NCBI GenBank assembly: GCA_903838705.1
Contig: CAILZL010000010.1
Span: forward strand, 62,001 to 126,000
Length of the DNA: 64,000 nucleotides
From: an uncultured Pseudomonadota bacterium
Lineage (GTDB): Bacteria > Pseudomonadota > Gammaproteobacteria > Steroidobacterales > Steroidobacteraceae
Reading direction: 5' to 3'
Part shown: positions 8,630-17,297 of the stretch, one piece after another
How the letters are laid out: each line of letters begins with the position of its first letter
How positions within the stretch are numbered: position 1 is the first letter of the stretch
Translations under genes and position numbers: made by a program
Notes under the pieces: model-generated
What the model was told of the DNA's origin: nothing
Databases searched by the model: none
What the model saw: the letters and a program-made list of their open reading frames with translations, nothing else

Positions 8630-9433
8630 TCAAGATGCCACTCTCGCATAATTGCCGCTGGGCCGGTTCAAGCGAGTGGCGCGCAGAAATATATACAGAC
8701 CACCCAGAATCATCGGCAGGCACAATAACTGACCTTCCGTCACCCAGCCCAGCATGAGATAGCCGCGATTGGCATCCGGAACCCGTACAAATTCCACTGT
8801 AAATCGGAACAGGCCATAACAGAGCAGCCACAGACTGGTGGGCGCCAGCTGTGGTCGCGGCTTGCGGGTATACAGCCAGACAATAGTGAACAGCACGATG
8901 CCTTCAAGAAATGCCTCATAGAGCTGCGAAGCGTGTCTGGGCGTGCCATCTACGATGAATGCCCACGGCACATCAGTGGGCTTGCCCCACAGCTCGCCAT
9001 TGATGAAGTTGGCAATACGTCCCGTGAAGAGACCCAGCGCGGGCAACGGGGCGGCGAAATCCAGTGCATCAGCAATATTCCGGCCCCGGCTGCGGGCAAA
9101 CCAGGCCACGCCGGTCATCCCGCCGATAATGCCGCCGTGAAATGACATGCCGCCTTCCCATATCCGCAAGGCACGCAGAGGCGCATGAATCACCTCTTCA
9201 ATCCCGTAGAACAGTACCCAGCCCAGCCGGCCGCCGATGATCAGACCCATGGAAGCAAAGAACACCATGTCATCGACATCCAGAGGCTTCCAGGTAGACC
9301 CGGGCAACGCTGCTCGGCGACGCGCCAGATACCAGCCGCCAAAAATGCCGACCACATACATCAGCCCATACCAGCGCACTGCCAGCGGGCCGACGGAAAA
9401 GATGATTGGACTGATTTCAGGATAAGTAAGCAT
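8630..9433 (-). CDS. lgt: Prolipoprotein diacylglyceryl transferase Lgt
   Basis: Inner-membrane enzyme that adds diacylglycerol to the lipobox Cys of prolipoproteins, the first step of lipoprotein maturation; lnt, the last step, is also in this window. Several hydrophobic segments are visible. The family signatures are GGMSFHGGIIGG and GRIANFINGELWG, the latter containing the essential Arg/Asn region. I use the ATG at 9433; a GTG one codon earlier is possible. First gene of the lgt-to-pgi operon. Confidence 0.96.
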   Translation of the reverse strand: MLTYPEISPIIFSVGPLAVRWYGLMYVVGIFGGWYLARRRAALPGSTWKPLDVDDMVFFASMGLIIGGRLGWVLFYGIEEVIHAPLRALRIWEGGMSFHGGIIGGMTGVAWFARSRGRNIADALDFAAPLPALGLFTGRIANFINGELWGKPTDVPWAFIVDGTPRHASQLYEAFLEGIVLFTIVWLYTRKPRPQLAPTSLWLLCYGLFRFTVEFVRVPDANRGYLMLGWVTEGQLLCLPMILGGLYIFLRATRLNRPSGNYARVAS

Positions 9434-9507
9434 CACTCGTAATCTTATCAGCAGACCCGTGTCTTAGGCACAGATGAATCGCCAGCGGATGTCCACATCA
9501 GACACAG

Positions 9508-10710
9508 CTACTCAGATACCACTCTTGCAATAAATGCCTTCAGGTAACGGGTCTCTTCAATGCCCGGATGAATGGGATGGTCCGGCGCCTGACCGCCCAC
9601 CTCGATGATCTGCACATGCTTGTTGAGGTGCCGGGCGGCACGCTGGATGGAATCGATCAGTGCATCAGCATGCATGTGATACGAACATGAGCAGGACACC
9701 AGCAGACCATCGCGTTCCACGAGCTGCATGGCGAGCTGGTTAAGACGCTTGTAAGCGGCTTCGCCCTTGGGCAAATCCTTCTTGCGCTTGATAAAGGCGG
9801 GTGGATCAATGATCACCACATCAAATTTGCGCTTCTCCTGATGCATTTTTTCCATGACATCAAACGCATCTCCCTTGATGGCTTCCACCTTCAGATCATT
9901 CGCTGCGGCGTTCTGTGCAAGAAACTCCAGCGCTCTGGCAGATCCATCCACGCATGTCACTTCGGCTGCACCGGCCCTGGCGGCCGTCAAACCCCACGCT
10001 CCGATGTAACTGAACACATCCAGCACCTTCGCTCCTTTCACGTACTTGAGCAGAGCCTGACGATTGAATGACTGGTCATAGAACCAGCCGGTCTTCTGCC
10101 CTTCCTGCGCCGGTACACTGAACTCCACGCCACTTTCGGTCAGCTTCAAAAATTCCGGCACATCACCGAACGCGGTTTCCACATAGGAATCCAGCCCTTC
10201 CAGTTCGCGTGCGCCGCTGTCGTTTTTCCATAGCATGGCTCTGGGTTTGATCACCTGCCTGACCGCTGCAACCACCAGCTCTTTCATGGCCTCCATACCG
10301 GCTGTACTGATCTGGCCGACCACCACATCACCGAAGCGATCCAGCACCAGCCCCGGCAGCAGATCAGATTCGCCGTAAATCAGCCGGTAGCAAGGCTGTG
10401 CATATACCCGCTCCCGCAGCGACAAAGCCACCTGCAAGCGATGCACGATGAGTGACTTGTCGCCAGGCGGGTGCTGCATGTCACGGCTGACAATGCGGGC
10501 ACAGATCAGCGCACGCGGATTGACATAGGCATAACCCATGAACTTGTCACGGTGCGACCTGACCTGACAGATCGCTCCGGGCTGGAATGCGGTCAGCGGC
10601 GTCTCCGCAGTATTCACTTCATTGGAGAACACCCACAGATGTCCGGCGGACAGCCTTCTATCTTCATCACGCTTCAAACGCAGGACGGGCAATTCGGCTT
10701 GATCAGACAT
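9508..10710 (-). CDS. rlmI: 23S rRNA (cytosine-C5)-methyltransferase RlmI family
   Basis: SAM-dependent m5C methylation of 23S rRNA (C1962 in E. coli). The N-terminal part (GHLWVFSNEVNTAE, residues 23-36) is a PUA-like RNA-binding domain. The C-terminal Rossmann methyltransferase shows VLDVFSYIGAWGL (motif I), IIDPPAFIKRKKDLPKG (motif IV) and the Cys-rich SCSCSYHM strand bearing the catalytic Cys. 400 residues, normal. It stands alone: lgt is 74 bases downstream and the efp terminator lies upstream. Closely related class-I methyltransferases share this layout, so the exact target base is inferred. Confidence 0.92.
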   Translation of the reverse strand: MSDQAELPVLRLKRDEDRRLSAGHLWVFSNEVNTAETPLTAFQPGAICQVRSHRDKFMGYAYVNPRALICARIVSRDMQHPPGDKSLIVHRLQVALSLRERVYAQPCYRLIYGESDLLPGLVLDRFGDVVVGQISTAGMEAMKELVVAAVRQVIKPRAMLWKNDSGARELEGLDSYVETAFGDVPEFLKLTESGVEFSVPAQEGQKTGWFYDQSFNRQALLKYVKGAKVLDVFSYIGAWGLTAARAGAAEVTCVDGSARALEFLAQNAAANDLKVEAIKGDAFDVMEKMHQEKRKFDVVIIDPPAFIKRKKDLPKGEAAYKRLNQLAMQLVERDGLLVSCSCSYHMHADALIDSIQRAARHLNKHVQIIEVGGQAPDHPIHPGIEETRYLKAFIARVVSE

Positions 10711-10736
10711 GGTGACAACTCGCTACAAACATCATT

Positions 10737-10766
10737 CAAAAATGAAAGACCGCCCGCAGGCGGTCT
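10737..10766 (-). terminator. Rho-independent terminator of efp
   Basis: An 8-bp stem AGACCGCC/GGCGGTCT (10747-10754 with 10759-10766) with a 4-base loop is followed on the minus strand by TTTCATTTTT. It sits between the efp stop and rlmI and faces the direction of efp transcription. Confidence 0.75.
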
Positions 10767-10832
10767 CTGAACTCACAATGTGCCTGCTCATGAAAGACAG
10801 GCAGCAGCACTATGAAAAAGCTGAGCGCCTGC

Positions 10833-11402
10833 TCAACCCTTGCCGCGCGCCAGATATTCGCCGGTTCGCGTATCCACGCGCACCACTTCACCTTCGCCGA
10901 TAAACAGGGGAACACGCACAACGGCACCTGTCTCAAGCTTGGCAGGCTTGGAACCGCCCGTAGCGGTATCACCACGCATGCCGGGGTCGGTTTCAACAAT
11001 TTTCAGTTCCACATGGGCAGGTGGCGTCACTGACAGTGGCTGACCATTCCACAACATCACGGTGCAGTTCATGCCATCCTTGATCCACTGCGGTGTGTCA
11101 CCCATCGCGGCTTTACCAGCGGTATGCTGTTCAAAGTTGTCGGGAACCATGAAGGTCCAGAACTCGCCATCGCTGTACAGATACTGCATTTCGGTTTCGA
11201 CCACATCAGCGCCTTCAACCGAATCACCCGACTTGAACGTACGTTCAACGGTACGACCCGTCTTCAGGTTGCGAACCTTAACGCGGTTGAAGGCCTGGCC
11301 TTTACCGGGCTTGACCATTTCGTTTTCCACGATGGTATAGGGATCGTTATCAAGAATAATCTTGAGCCCGGACTTGAATTCATTTGTGCTATAGCTAGCC
11401 AT
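10833..11402 (-). CDS. efp: Elongation factor P
   Basis: Binds stalled ribosomes at polyproline stretches and promotes peptide-bond formation. The three-domain protein of 189 residues starts [12 protein letters not shown]; a longer frame upstream has no family similarity. The tip loop reads KPGKGQA with Lys34 at the position beta-lysylated in E. coli EF-P, rather than the Arg of rhamnosylated EF-Ps. This fits the divergently transcribed epmB. The C-terminal OB domains ([19 protein letters not shown]) are intact. EpmA, the ligase partner, is not in this window. Confidence 0.97.
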   Translation of the reverse strand: MASYSTNEFKSGLKIILDNDPYTIVENEMVKPGKGQAFNRVKVRNLKTGRTVERTFKSGDSVEGADVVETEMQYLYSDGEFWTFMVPDNFEQHTAGKAAMGDTPQWIKDGMNCTVMLWNGQPLSVTPPAHVELKIVETDPGMRGDTATGGSKPAKLETGAVVRVPLFIGEGEVVRVDTRTGEYLARGKG

Positions 11403-11466
11403 CTCGGCACCGTGGTGGTTTGATAAAACTCCGGGAACGCCCGAAGATCTGGTAAAAAGGCCGCCG

Positions 11467-12516
11467 ATGATAGCCGCAAGCACCCAATCTAACCAGACCA
11501 AGCTGCAACAACCGGCCGCGCCCGCCGCCAGTCACCTGCCCGCGTGGCAGCAGGCACTGGCTCAGGCGATCACCGATCCGGCAGAACTGCTGGCGGAGTT
11601 AGGTCTGGATCCGGCCCTGCTGCCGGCTGCCGAAGCCGCCGCCAGACTGTTTCCATTGCGGGTACCACGCAGCTTTGTCGCACGTATGGAGCCCGGAAAT
11701 CCTGAAGATCCATTACTCAAACAGGTACTGCCACTGGGCGCGGAGACGCTGCAAATACCGGGTTTTGTCAGTGATCCGGTAGGCGATATTGCCAGCCGGA
11801 TTGCACCCGGCGTACTGCACAAATATCAGGGTCGGGCGCTACTGATCGCCACCGGCGCCTGCGGCATTCATTGCCGGTATTGCTTCCGTCGCCATTTCCC
11901 CTATGGCGATGAAACTGCCAGCAGCGGTCAGTGGCAGACATCACTGGCAGCGATCCGCGCCGACAGCAGCATTAACGAACTCATTCTGAGCGGCGGCGAC
12001 CCGCTCAGTCTGAATGACCGGCGGCTGCGCGAACTCAGCTCAGGCCTTGCCCGGATTCCGCACCTGCGACGGCTGCGCATCCACACCCGCCAGCCCATCG
12101 TCCTGCCCGAACGGGTCGATAACGAACTTCTGCAATGGCTGGATTCCATACCACTGCAGAAAGTCATGGTGCTGCATGTCAACCACGCCCGCGAAATCAA
12201 TGTCGAAGTCACGCGCGCCTGTCAGGATCTGACCCGGCATGGAGTCAGGCTGCTGAATCAGTCGGTACTGCTCAGGGGAGTGAACGATTCCCCTGCCGCG
12301 CTGGCTGAACTCAGTGAAACCCTGTTCGCTGCCGGTATTCAGCCTTACTACCTGCACCTGCTGGACCGGGTACAGGGCGCGGCTCATTTTGAAGTCCCTG
12401 AATCAGATGCACGGAATCTGATGACCACGCTGCTGGCCCGGCTACCCGGCTTCCTCGTGCCGAAACTGGTACGTGAGCTGCCGGGTTACGCATCCAAGAC
12501 GCCCGTCCCATTTTGA
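11467..12516 (+). CDS. epmB: EF-P beta-lysylation protein EpmB (lysine 2,3-aminomutase family)
   Basis: Radical-SAM, PLP-dependent enzyme that makes (R)-beta-lysine for EF-P Lys34 modification. The Cx3Cx2C cluster motif is at Cys132, Cys136 and Cys139 ([15 protein letters not shown]). [15 protein letters not shown] is the family glycine-rich motif. 349 residues, short like EpmB/YjeK rather than the longer clostridial aminomutases. It is divergent from efp with only 64 bases between starts, so both probably share a regulatory region. ATG start at 11467. Confidence 0.95.
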   Translation: MIAASTQSNQTKLQQPAAPAASHLPAWQQALAQAITDPAELLAELGLDPALLPAAEAAARLFPLRVPRSFVARMEPGNPEDPLLKQVLPLGAETLQIPGFVSDPVGDIASRIAPGVLHKYQGRALLIATGACGIHCRYCFRRHFPYGDETASSGQWQTSLAAIRADSSINELILSGGDPLSLNDRRLRELSSGLARIPHLRRLRIHTRQPIVLPERVDNELLQWLDSIPLQKVMVLHVNHAREINVEVTRACQDLTRHGVRLLNQSVLLRGVNDSPAALAELSETLFAAGIQPYYLHLLDRVQGAAHFEVPESDARNLMTTLLARLPGFLVPKLVRELPGYASKTPVPF

Positions 12517-12623
12517 TAAAAAGCTTGCTGCTAGTATCCGACGCGAACTGATCCCGACCAACGTCGTTATCAGTCTGTAAAGCCCTGAACCGGGTCAAAC
12601 GTTACAAGCCGTCGAGGTTTGCT

Positions 12624-14681
12624 GTGGTGGACTTATCTGACAACAGCGCTGTGCCAATGGTTGTGCTGGCCAGCCAGCAGGAACAAGTTGAATTCATCAA
12701 CAGCACCCTGCGCAAGGTCGGGCATGCCGTACATTGCCACTGGGTCAATGAACTGAATGATCTGAGTGAAACGCTGACCCAGATCAATGCGCAGATGATA
12801 GTGGCCATTGTGGGTCAGGATGCCGGTGAGACCGCCACGACTCTGCAGGCCATCCGGCAACTCGCACCCGGCATCCCTGCCCTGCTGGTTCGGGAACAGA
12901 TCGACGAAAGCATCATGATCGAGGCCATGCAGGCCGGCGCCCGTGATGTGGTGAGCATGAGCAATCCCCAGCGCATGCAGGCGGTAGTCACACGTGAACT
13001 GCGCAGCTACCGGATCGAACACAAACTGGCTGCTGCGCTCAACTCGACCCAGGAATACCACGCACAGATCAAGCAACTGATGTCCGGCTCGGTGGATGCC
13101 ATCGTTCAGGTTCAGGAAGGCATCGTGATCAATCCGAATCCAGCCTGGTTGAAGCTGCTGGGTCATGACGATGCATCAGCCATGGAAGGTAATCCGGTAA
13201 TGGATTTTTTCGAGCCTGACTCGCATAACGCACTGAAAGGTGCGCTGGCTGCATGCCTGCAAGGCAAATGGGCGGGGCATGTGCTGAAAATCAACGCCCT
13301 GCTTGCCAATGGCAATCATCTGCCACTGGAACTGTTACTGCAGGCAGTGGAAATTGATGCCGAACCTGCTGTGCAACTGAAAGTTTCTGCAAATAAACAA
13401 TCTGAGCAGCCACTGGAAAGCCAGATGAGTGCTGCGCTGGAACGCGATGCCACGACCGGCTTCCTGCAATGGCGCTACTTTGTTGATCAGCTTCGCCAGC
13501 GACTGACTACGCCCATCAAGGCTGGAGTACGCGAACTGGTATGCATACAGCCAGATCAGTTTCCTGACACGCTGAAAGAAGTGGGCACAACCCGGATTGA
13601 AGAATACATTGCGCATTTCATCAGACCGGTCAAGGAACAGTTACAAAGCCATGATCTGGCCGGACGCTTCGGCAGCTCAATGGTTTTCGTGTTACTGGAA
13701 CGGGGCACACATAGTGACGTGGAAGCATGGTGTGCGAATGCCATTCGCAGAATGGCCGAGCAACCTTTCACAGCAAATGACAGATCGTTCAACTGTACGG
13801 GCATATCCAGCAGCGCGCGTATCACTTCCCACGCAACTGACATTGATTCGCTGATTAATGCAGCAATGCATGGCACAGACCCTGCTCAGGAGACGGCGCC
13901 TGAAACAGAATCAGAGAAAAAGCTTGATGAAGACACCCTGCAACAAATGAACGACAAGCTGTGGGTGAAACTGCTGAAATCAGCACTCATGGAAAACCGC
14001 TTCCGTCTGTTGCAGCAGCCTATCGTTACCCTGAATGGTGAAGACAAGGGCATGTTCGATGTACTGGTACGCATGCTTGACGAGTTGAACCAGGAAGTAC
14101 TTCCTTCGGAATTCCTTGCGGCCGCAGAACGCAATGACCTGATGAAGAATATTGATCGGTGGGTCATCGGTGCTGCGATTTCGTATTGCGGCACACGCAA
14201 GATCGGCAAACTGTTTGTACGTCTCTCCAGAGATTCCGTGCTGGACAAGTCCCTGCCCATCTGGCTCGACAATCAGTTGCGCGCCAATCGCATGAACCCC
14301 GGTCAGATCGTATTCGAGATCAGCGAGTCCGTAGCGAACGGGAATCTCAGCGAAACCATCGAACTGGCTACGCACCTGCACAAGTCCGGATTCTGCATGG
14401 CACTGGAACATGCAGGCACCTCTCCCAATGCAATTCAATTGCTCAACCATCTGCCGCTGGAATTCCTCAAGGTGGATGGATCATTGATGCAAACCCTTGC
14501 AACCGATATGCGCGCACAGCAGATCATCAGCGAGCTGGTCGCAGCCGCAAATAAACACAACATCAGCACCATCGCTGAGCGTGTTGAAGAAGCCAGTACC
14601 ATGGCTGTGCTCTGGCAACTGGGTATCGAATTTGTACAGGGATACTTTGTACATGAACCCGAGCGGGTCACGCTGGGTTAA
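12624..14681 (+). CDS. fimX: FimX-like protein: receiver-PAS-degenerate GGDEF-degenerate EAL
   Basis: FimX is a non-enzymatic c-di-GMP receptor that drives type IV pilus assembly. Residues 1-130 look like a receiver domain lacking a clear phospho-acceptor. A PAS-like segment follows (IVQVQEGIVINPNPAWLKLLG). The GGDEF site is replaced by GSS in GRFGSSMVFVLLERG. The EAL site is DVL, and the catalytic DDFGTG motif reads LEHAGTSP, yet QPIV, AERVEE and QGYFV remain. So it should bind but not make or cut c-di-GMP. 685 residues is close to the FimX length. Start is GTG with GAGG six bases upstream. No pilus genes are nearby, as for FimX in Pseudomonas. Confidence 0.78.
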   Translation: MVDLSDNSAVPMVVLASQQEQVEFINSTLRKVGHAVHCHWVNELNDLSETLTQINAQMIVAIVGQDAGETATTLQAIRQLAPGIPALLVREQIDESIMIEAMQAGARDVVSMSNPQRMQAVVTRELRSYRIEHKLAAALNSTQEYHAQIKQLMSGSVDAIVQVQEGIVINPNPAWLKLLGHDDASAMEGNPVMDFFEPDSHNALKGALAACLQGKWAGHVLKINALLANGNHLPLELLLQAVEIDAEPAVQLKVSANKQSEQPLESQMSAALERDATTGFLQWRYFVDQLRQRLTTPIKAGVRELVCIQPDQFPDTLKEVGTTRIEEYIAHFIRPVKEQLQSHDLAGRFGSSMVFVLLERGTHSDVEAWCANAIRRMAEQPFTANDRSFNCTGISSSARITSHATDIDSLINAAMHGTDPAQETAPETESEKKLDEDTLQQMNDKLWVKLLKSALMENRFRLLQQPIVTLNGEDKGMFDVLVRMLDELNQEVLPSEFLAAAERNDLMKNIDRWVIGAAISYCGTRKIGKLFVRLSRDSVLDKSLPIWLDNQLRANRMNPGQIVFEISESVANGNLSETIELATHLHKSGFCMALEHAGTSPNAIQLLNHLPLEFLKVDGSLMQTLATDMRAQQIISELVAAANKHNISTIAERVEEASTMAVLWQLGIEFVQGYFVHEPERVTLG

Positions 14682-14724
14682 CTAATCCGGCCAGATGGCC
14701 GGTCATAATTGATAAAACCATTTT

Positions 14725-14751
14725 CTCAGTGACTCATTCGCAGTCACTGAG
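14725..14751 (+). terminator. Perfect 10-bp hairpin, possible fimX terminator
   Basis: CTCAGTGACT (14725-14734), 7-base loop, AGTCACTGAG (14742-14751). It is preceded by AACCATTTT and followed by TTAAAT rather than a clean T run, so it may be a weak terminator or a protein site. Confidence 0.4.
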
Positions 14752-14818
14752 TTAAATCCGTCAGTCGCCGCGCCGTTCACCGGCATCACTCGCGCATTCA
14801 GCACAACAGCATGTCGCG

Positions 14819-14843
14819 CAGAAAGACCAACCGTGTCTTTCTG
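14819..14843. repeat. 9-bp inverted repeat
   Basis: CAGAAAGAC (14819-14827) and GTCTTTCTG (14835-14843) with a 7-base loop. Flanking GCGC on both sides could extend it with a small bulge. No T tract; function unknown. Confidence 0.6.
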
Positions 14844-15177
14844 ATTGCGCCCGCGTCACTCATAAATAACCTCGGGGATAAAAAACCCTCTGCGGCTCAG
14901 TGAAAACAGACGAAAACATGCGCATCCTTCAACTCAAAAGCAATGCCATAACCACATCAGGCACGCATGGTATTTACCATAGATCAGTTCTTTACCAGCT
15001 CCGGATTACATATACATGCCAGCACTTTTTGCTGCTACATAACCTGCTAATACATAACAGGAATATTTTCATGACGAACTTCACTTTCTGGTTGTGATGA
15101 CCTACTGTGCGAACACAGGGAATGCGAAGTGGATCACAAATAGCGAAGCAAGAATTGTGAACTGAATCGAGCTTGTC

Positions 15178-16212
15178 ATGAAATTTACAAATCTTCTCAT
15201 CATCAGCACTTCATTTGTTTTTGCCGCTCTGTCCGGATGCTCTTCAACGGCAACCAACAGCGACAACGCCACCGCACTGCGCCCCAGAAGCTCACTGGTT
15301 GTCGACACCATCACCAGCGATACCAGTGCCGAACTGATCGGCAGCGCTCAGGTTCAGGAATTCTCAACCCAGGAAACAATTGATGGCACTGCTTATGGCC
15401 TGATCGGTGATGGCAGCACTGACAACACTGCAACATTCAGAAAGCTGATGTCCGTAACCGGCCGCAAAATCACGATCAATGCCGGAACCTATGTGACCGG
15501 CAGCTTTTCGATTCCCGACAACACTGAACTTGTCCTGATGCCCGGAACAGTCATCAAGGACCTCGGTCATCTGGGAAGTGACGAGCGCCTGATTTCAATC
15601 AGAAGCAATAACGTCAAGATAATCGGCTATGGCGCCCGTGTTATATCGGACAGAACTTTTTACACCGGCGGCGAGCAACGTCACGGCATCTTCATCTTCG
15701 GCGCCACCAACGTCACAATTGAAGGACTGGCCAGCGAAAGTCACAGCGGTGATGGTTTCTATATCGGTGGCCCGACGCTGCACCCTTCCATGGACATTGT
15801 TCTGCTGTCCTGCAATGCCAGCAATAACCGCCGCCAGGGTCTGAGCATCACCTCAGCCAGACGGGTGGACATTGTTGACATCGAAACCACCCGCACAGCC
15901 GGCACCTCTCCACAATTCGGTATCGACATTGAGCCTAATCTGGAAAGTAATTTCATTGATGAGATTACGCTTGTCAGACCCAGAACCGGCAACAATGAAG
16001 GCGGTGGCATCATGGTGTATCTCGCCAAGCTCACATCAGCGAGCCCTCCCGTCTCCGTCAAAGTACTCTCGCACCTGAGCATGAACGAAAAATCGTTCGT
16101 GGTTGCCGGGGATGCCGGTGTCATCGGCACGATTTCATACAGCGAGAGCGATGTGAAGAATCAATGCGCCGGCAACAACAGCTGCATTGCCAAATCCTTC
16201 ATCAATCCCTGA
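15178..16212 (+). CDS. Lipoprotein with right-handed beta-helix (pectate-lyase-like) domain
   Basis: The N-terminus has a Lys, a hydrophobic core and the lipobox ALSGC (Cys at residue 21), predicting an acylated lipoprotein. AYGLIGDGSTDNTATFRKLM is the opening of the pectate-lyase-3 / GH28-like beta-helix family. Repeated short strands follow (NNVKIIGYG, TNVTIEGLAS, ARRVDIVDIE), the rung pattern of a parallel beta-helix. Acidic residues that could form a GH28 active site are not obvious, so it may bind or cleave polysaccharide; substrate unknown. 344 residues. It stands alone between the fimX-like gene and the accessory patch. The fold call is fairly sure, the activity is not. Confidence 0.7.
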   Translation: MKFTNLLIISTSFVFAALSGCSSTATNSDNATALRPRSSLVVDTITSDTSAELIGSAQVQEFSTQETIDGTAYGLIGDGSTDNTATFRKLMSVTGRKITINAGTYVTGSFSIPDNTELVLMPGTVIKDLGHLGSDERLISIRSNNVKIIGYGARVISDRTFYTGGEQRHGIFIFGATNVTIEGLASESHSGDGFYIGGPTLHPSMDIVLLSCNASNNRRQGLSITSARRVDIVDIETTRTAGTSPQFGIDIEPNLESNFIDEITLVRPRTGNNEGGGIMVYLAKLTSASPPVSVKVLSHLSMNEKSFVVAGDAGVIGTISYSESDVKNQCAGNNSCIAKSFINP

Positions 16213-16271
16213 TCTGCCTGTCGATCATCAACGATTCCAGCTGCAAAAGCAGACACCTCTGAGCAACCCGC

Positions 16272-16538
16272 TCAATGCGGAGCAAGCCCCATCTCGTCGA
16301 GGCGTAAGAGTATTTCTGTTCGCCGCGTCTTTGCGACTTCACGCCAATCGAGATCTTCCTGCGCTGCGATGATGGCGTACAGGAAATTCCTGCTGGTACC
16401 GGGAACCTGCTTTTTCAGATTTGCATAGACCTCATAGGCATCGCGCGTTTTCAACTGCTGCATCGTTGTGATGCCGATCTTTGCAAGTGCTTCAGTGCTC
16501 TTCGGACCGAACCCCGGAATACGCACTGACTTCGACAC
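16272..16538 (-). CDS. TfoX C-terminal-domain protein
   Basis: VRIPGFGPKSTEALAKIGI and the LKTRDAYEVYANLKK segment match the TfoX/Sxy C-terminal domain, a helical, helix-hairpin-helix-like module found in competence regulators. Only this domain is present; the N-terminal half of a full TfoX is absent, as in many stand-alone family members. I chose a GTG at 16538 just before the domain. A TTG at 16583 is open and would start inside the attC-like element. It is downstream of a secreted-protein gene on the same strand. A regulatory role is only inferred. Confidence 0.65.
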   Translation of the reverse strand: MSKSVRIPGFGPKSTEALAKIGITTMQQLKTRDAYEVYANLKKQVPGTSRNFLYAIIAAQEDLDWREVAKTRRTEILLRLDEMGLAPH

Positions 16539-16577
16539 ATTTGACGCTTTCAATCGCTTGCACTCGCTATGGAAAGG

Positions 16578-16649
16578 GGCCAACGTTGTGCTTGAGCCGT
16601 AAGCAAAAGCGCCTCGCTTTTGTGAGTCTGAACCAGCGGTTTGTTAGGC
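16578..16649 (-). other. attC-like (integron cassette) site, or terminator
   Basis: Read on the minus strand, GCCTAAC stands 3 bases after the stop of the upstream gene and GTTGGCC closes the element 72 bases on. GCCTAAC fits the RYYYAAC core and GTTGGCC fits GTTRRRY at six of seven positions; the two ends pair in reverse with one mismatch and one wobble. Inside is a perfect 8-bp stem, CAAAAGCG/CGCTTTTG, with a 3-base loop. Size and placement suit attC, but the inner L boxes pair poorly. The central AAAAGCG/CGCTTTT stem could instead be a plain terminator. Confidence 0.35.
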
Positions 16650-16652
16650 TTC

Positions 16653-17021
16653 TTACGGCTTGTCAATCGGTTCACCAACGGTGAAATCTTCCATATCCCA
16701 CTCTCGAACCTCTCCGGTCTTACGATTCACTCCGAACCAGCCCCGCAGGTTGCTACAGAATCCATCACACTGGCGGAACGATCTTAAGGCGATCAGCCAC
16801 CATTCGGAATGATCGTTGTAGTCATCCACGGCAATGTCACAGAACCACGTCTTCTCCAAATCCGCGGGCGGCACCCCATCGTGAGATCCCATTCGGTTCA
16901 TCAGTGCCGAACACGCCTGCTGACCTGAGAGCAACGCCAACTCTGAGGAGTTTGCAGAGACGGGGTCAAGCGTCGCACCCAGGGCCAATAGAGCCGACGC
17001 GTGTATTGCATGAAATCGCAT
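16653..17021 (-). CDS. Secreted protein of unknown function
   Basis: I do not recognise the family. The ATG at 17021 has a strong ribosome site (TTAGGAGAGAG) and yields a signal peptide, MRFHAIHASALLALGATLDPVSA, with cleavage near residue 24. The mature part, about 100 residues, has Cys pairs (one in QQACSALM, then WFCDIAV, QCDGFC) and aromatic-rich segments such as HSEWWLIALRSF and LRGWFGVNRKTG, suggesting a small disulfide-bonded periplasmic protein. The attC-like element follows 3 bases after the stop, and GTTAGGA, near the integron core, lies just before the start, so it could be a captured cassette. Confidence 0.6.
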   Translation of the reverse strand: MRFHAIHASALLALGATLDPVSANSSELALLSGQQACSALMNRMGSHDGVPPADLEKTWFCDIAVDDYNDHSEWWLIALRSFRQCDGFCSNLRGWFGVNRKTGEVREWDMEDFTVGEPIDKP

Positions 17022-17065
17022 CTCTCTCCTAACTAGGAATAGACGACGGTGATATGGGCCCACAT

Positions 17066-17083
17066 GTCCCTTTACAAAGGGAC
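17066..17083. repeat. 8-bp inverted repeat upstream of the secreted-protein gene
   Basis: GTCCCTTT (17066-17073) and AAAGGGAC (17076-17083) with a 2-base centre, about 45 bases before the start codon on the minus strand. GGGCCC lies beside it. It could be an operator or a hairpin; nothing else supports either. Confidence 0.55.
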
Positions 17084-17297
17084 TTAGCACTGTATCTATT
17101 GCCAGTCATTCCAGTCTCTCCTTTACCTTTCAATTGGTTATATCTTTGTAGCACGCAATATTGGGAAACAGCAAGCAGGCCCAGCGAACCCGGATACCAG
17201 CATGCTCATGGGTTCAGGTTACCCTGAATGAATTGATATATGCCGCAGCGAACAGGAAACGATACCGTGGTTTGTTGATGCCGAAATTGGCTACGGC

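Larger units (their letters stand above)
14682..15177. other. Intergenic region with hairpins
   Basis: About 500 bases between the fimX-like gene and the beta-helix lipoprotein gene. It holds three inverted repeats: CCGGCC/GGCCGG at 14687-14702 directly after the fimX stop, a perfect 10-bp stem at 14725-14751, and a 9-bp stem at 14819-14843. The A+T-rich 14900-15110 part has only a short open frame (14900-15097) with no features of a real protein. The lipoprotein promoter must lie in its last 100 bases, but I cannot single it out. Confidence 0.6.

Noticed and set aside
12624-14681. Active diguanylate cyclase or phosphodiesterase
   Set aside because: The GGDEF and EAL catalytic residues are both substituted, so only a receptor role is supported.
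14900-15097. 65-codon frame before the beta-helix lipoprotein gene
   Set aside because: No convincing ribosome site and no protein-like composition; lies in an A+T-rich noncoding stretch.
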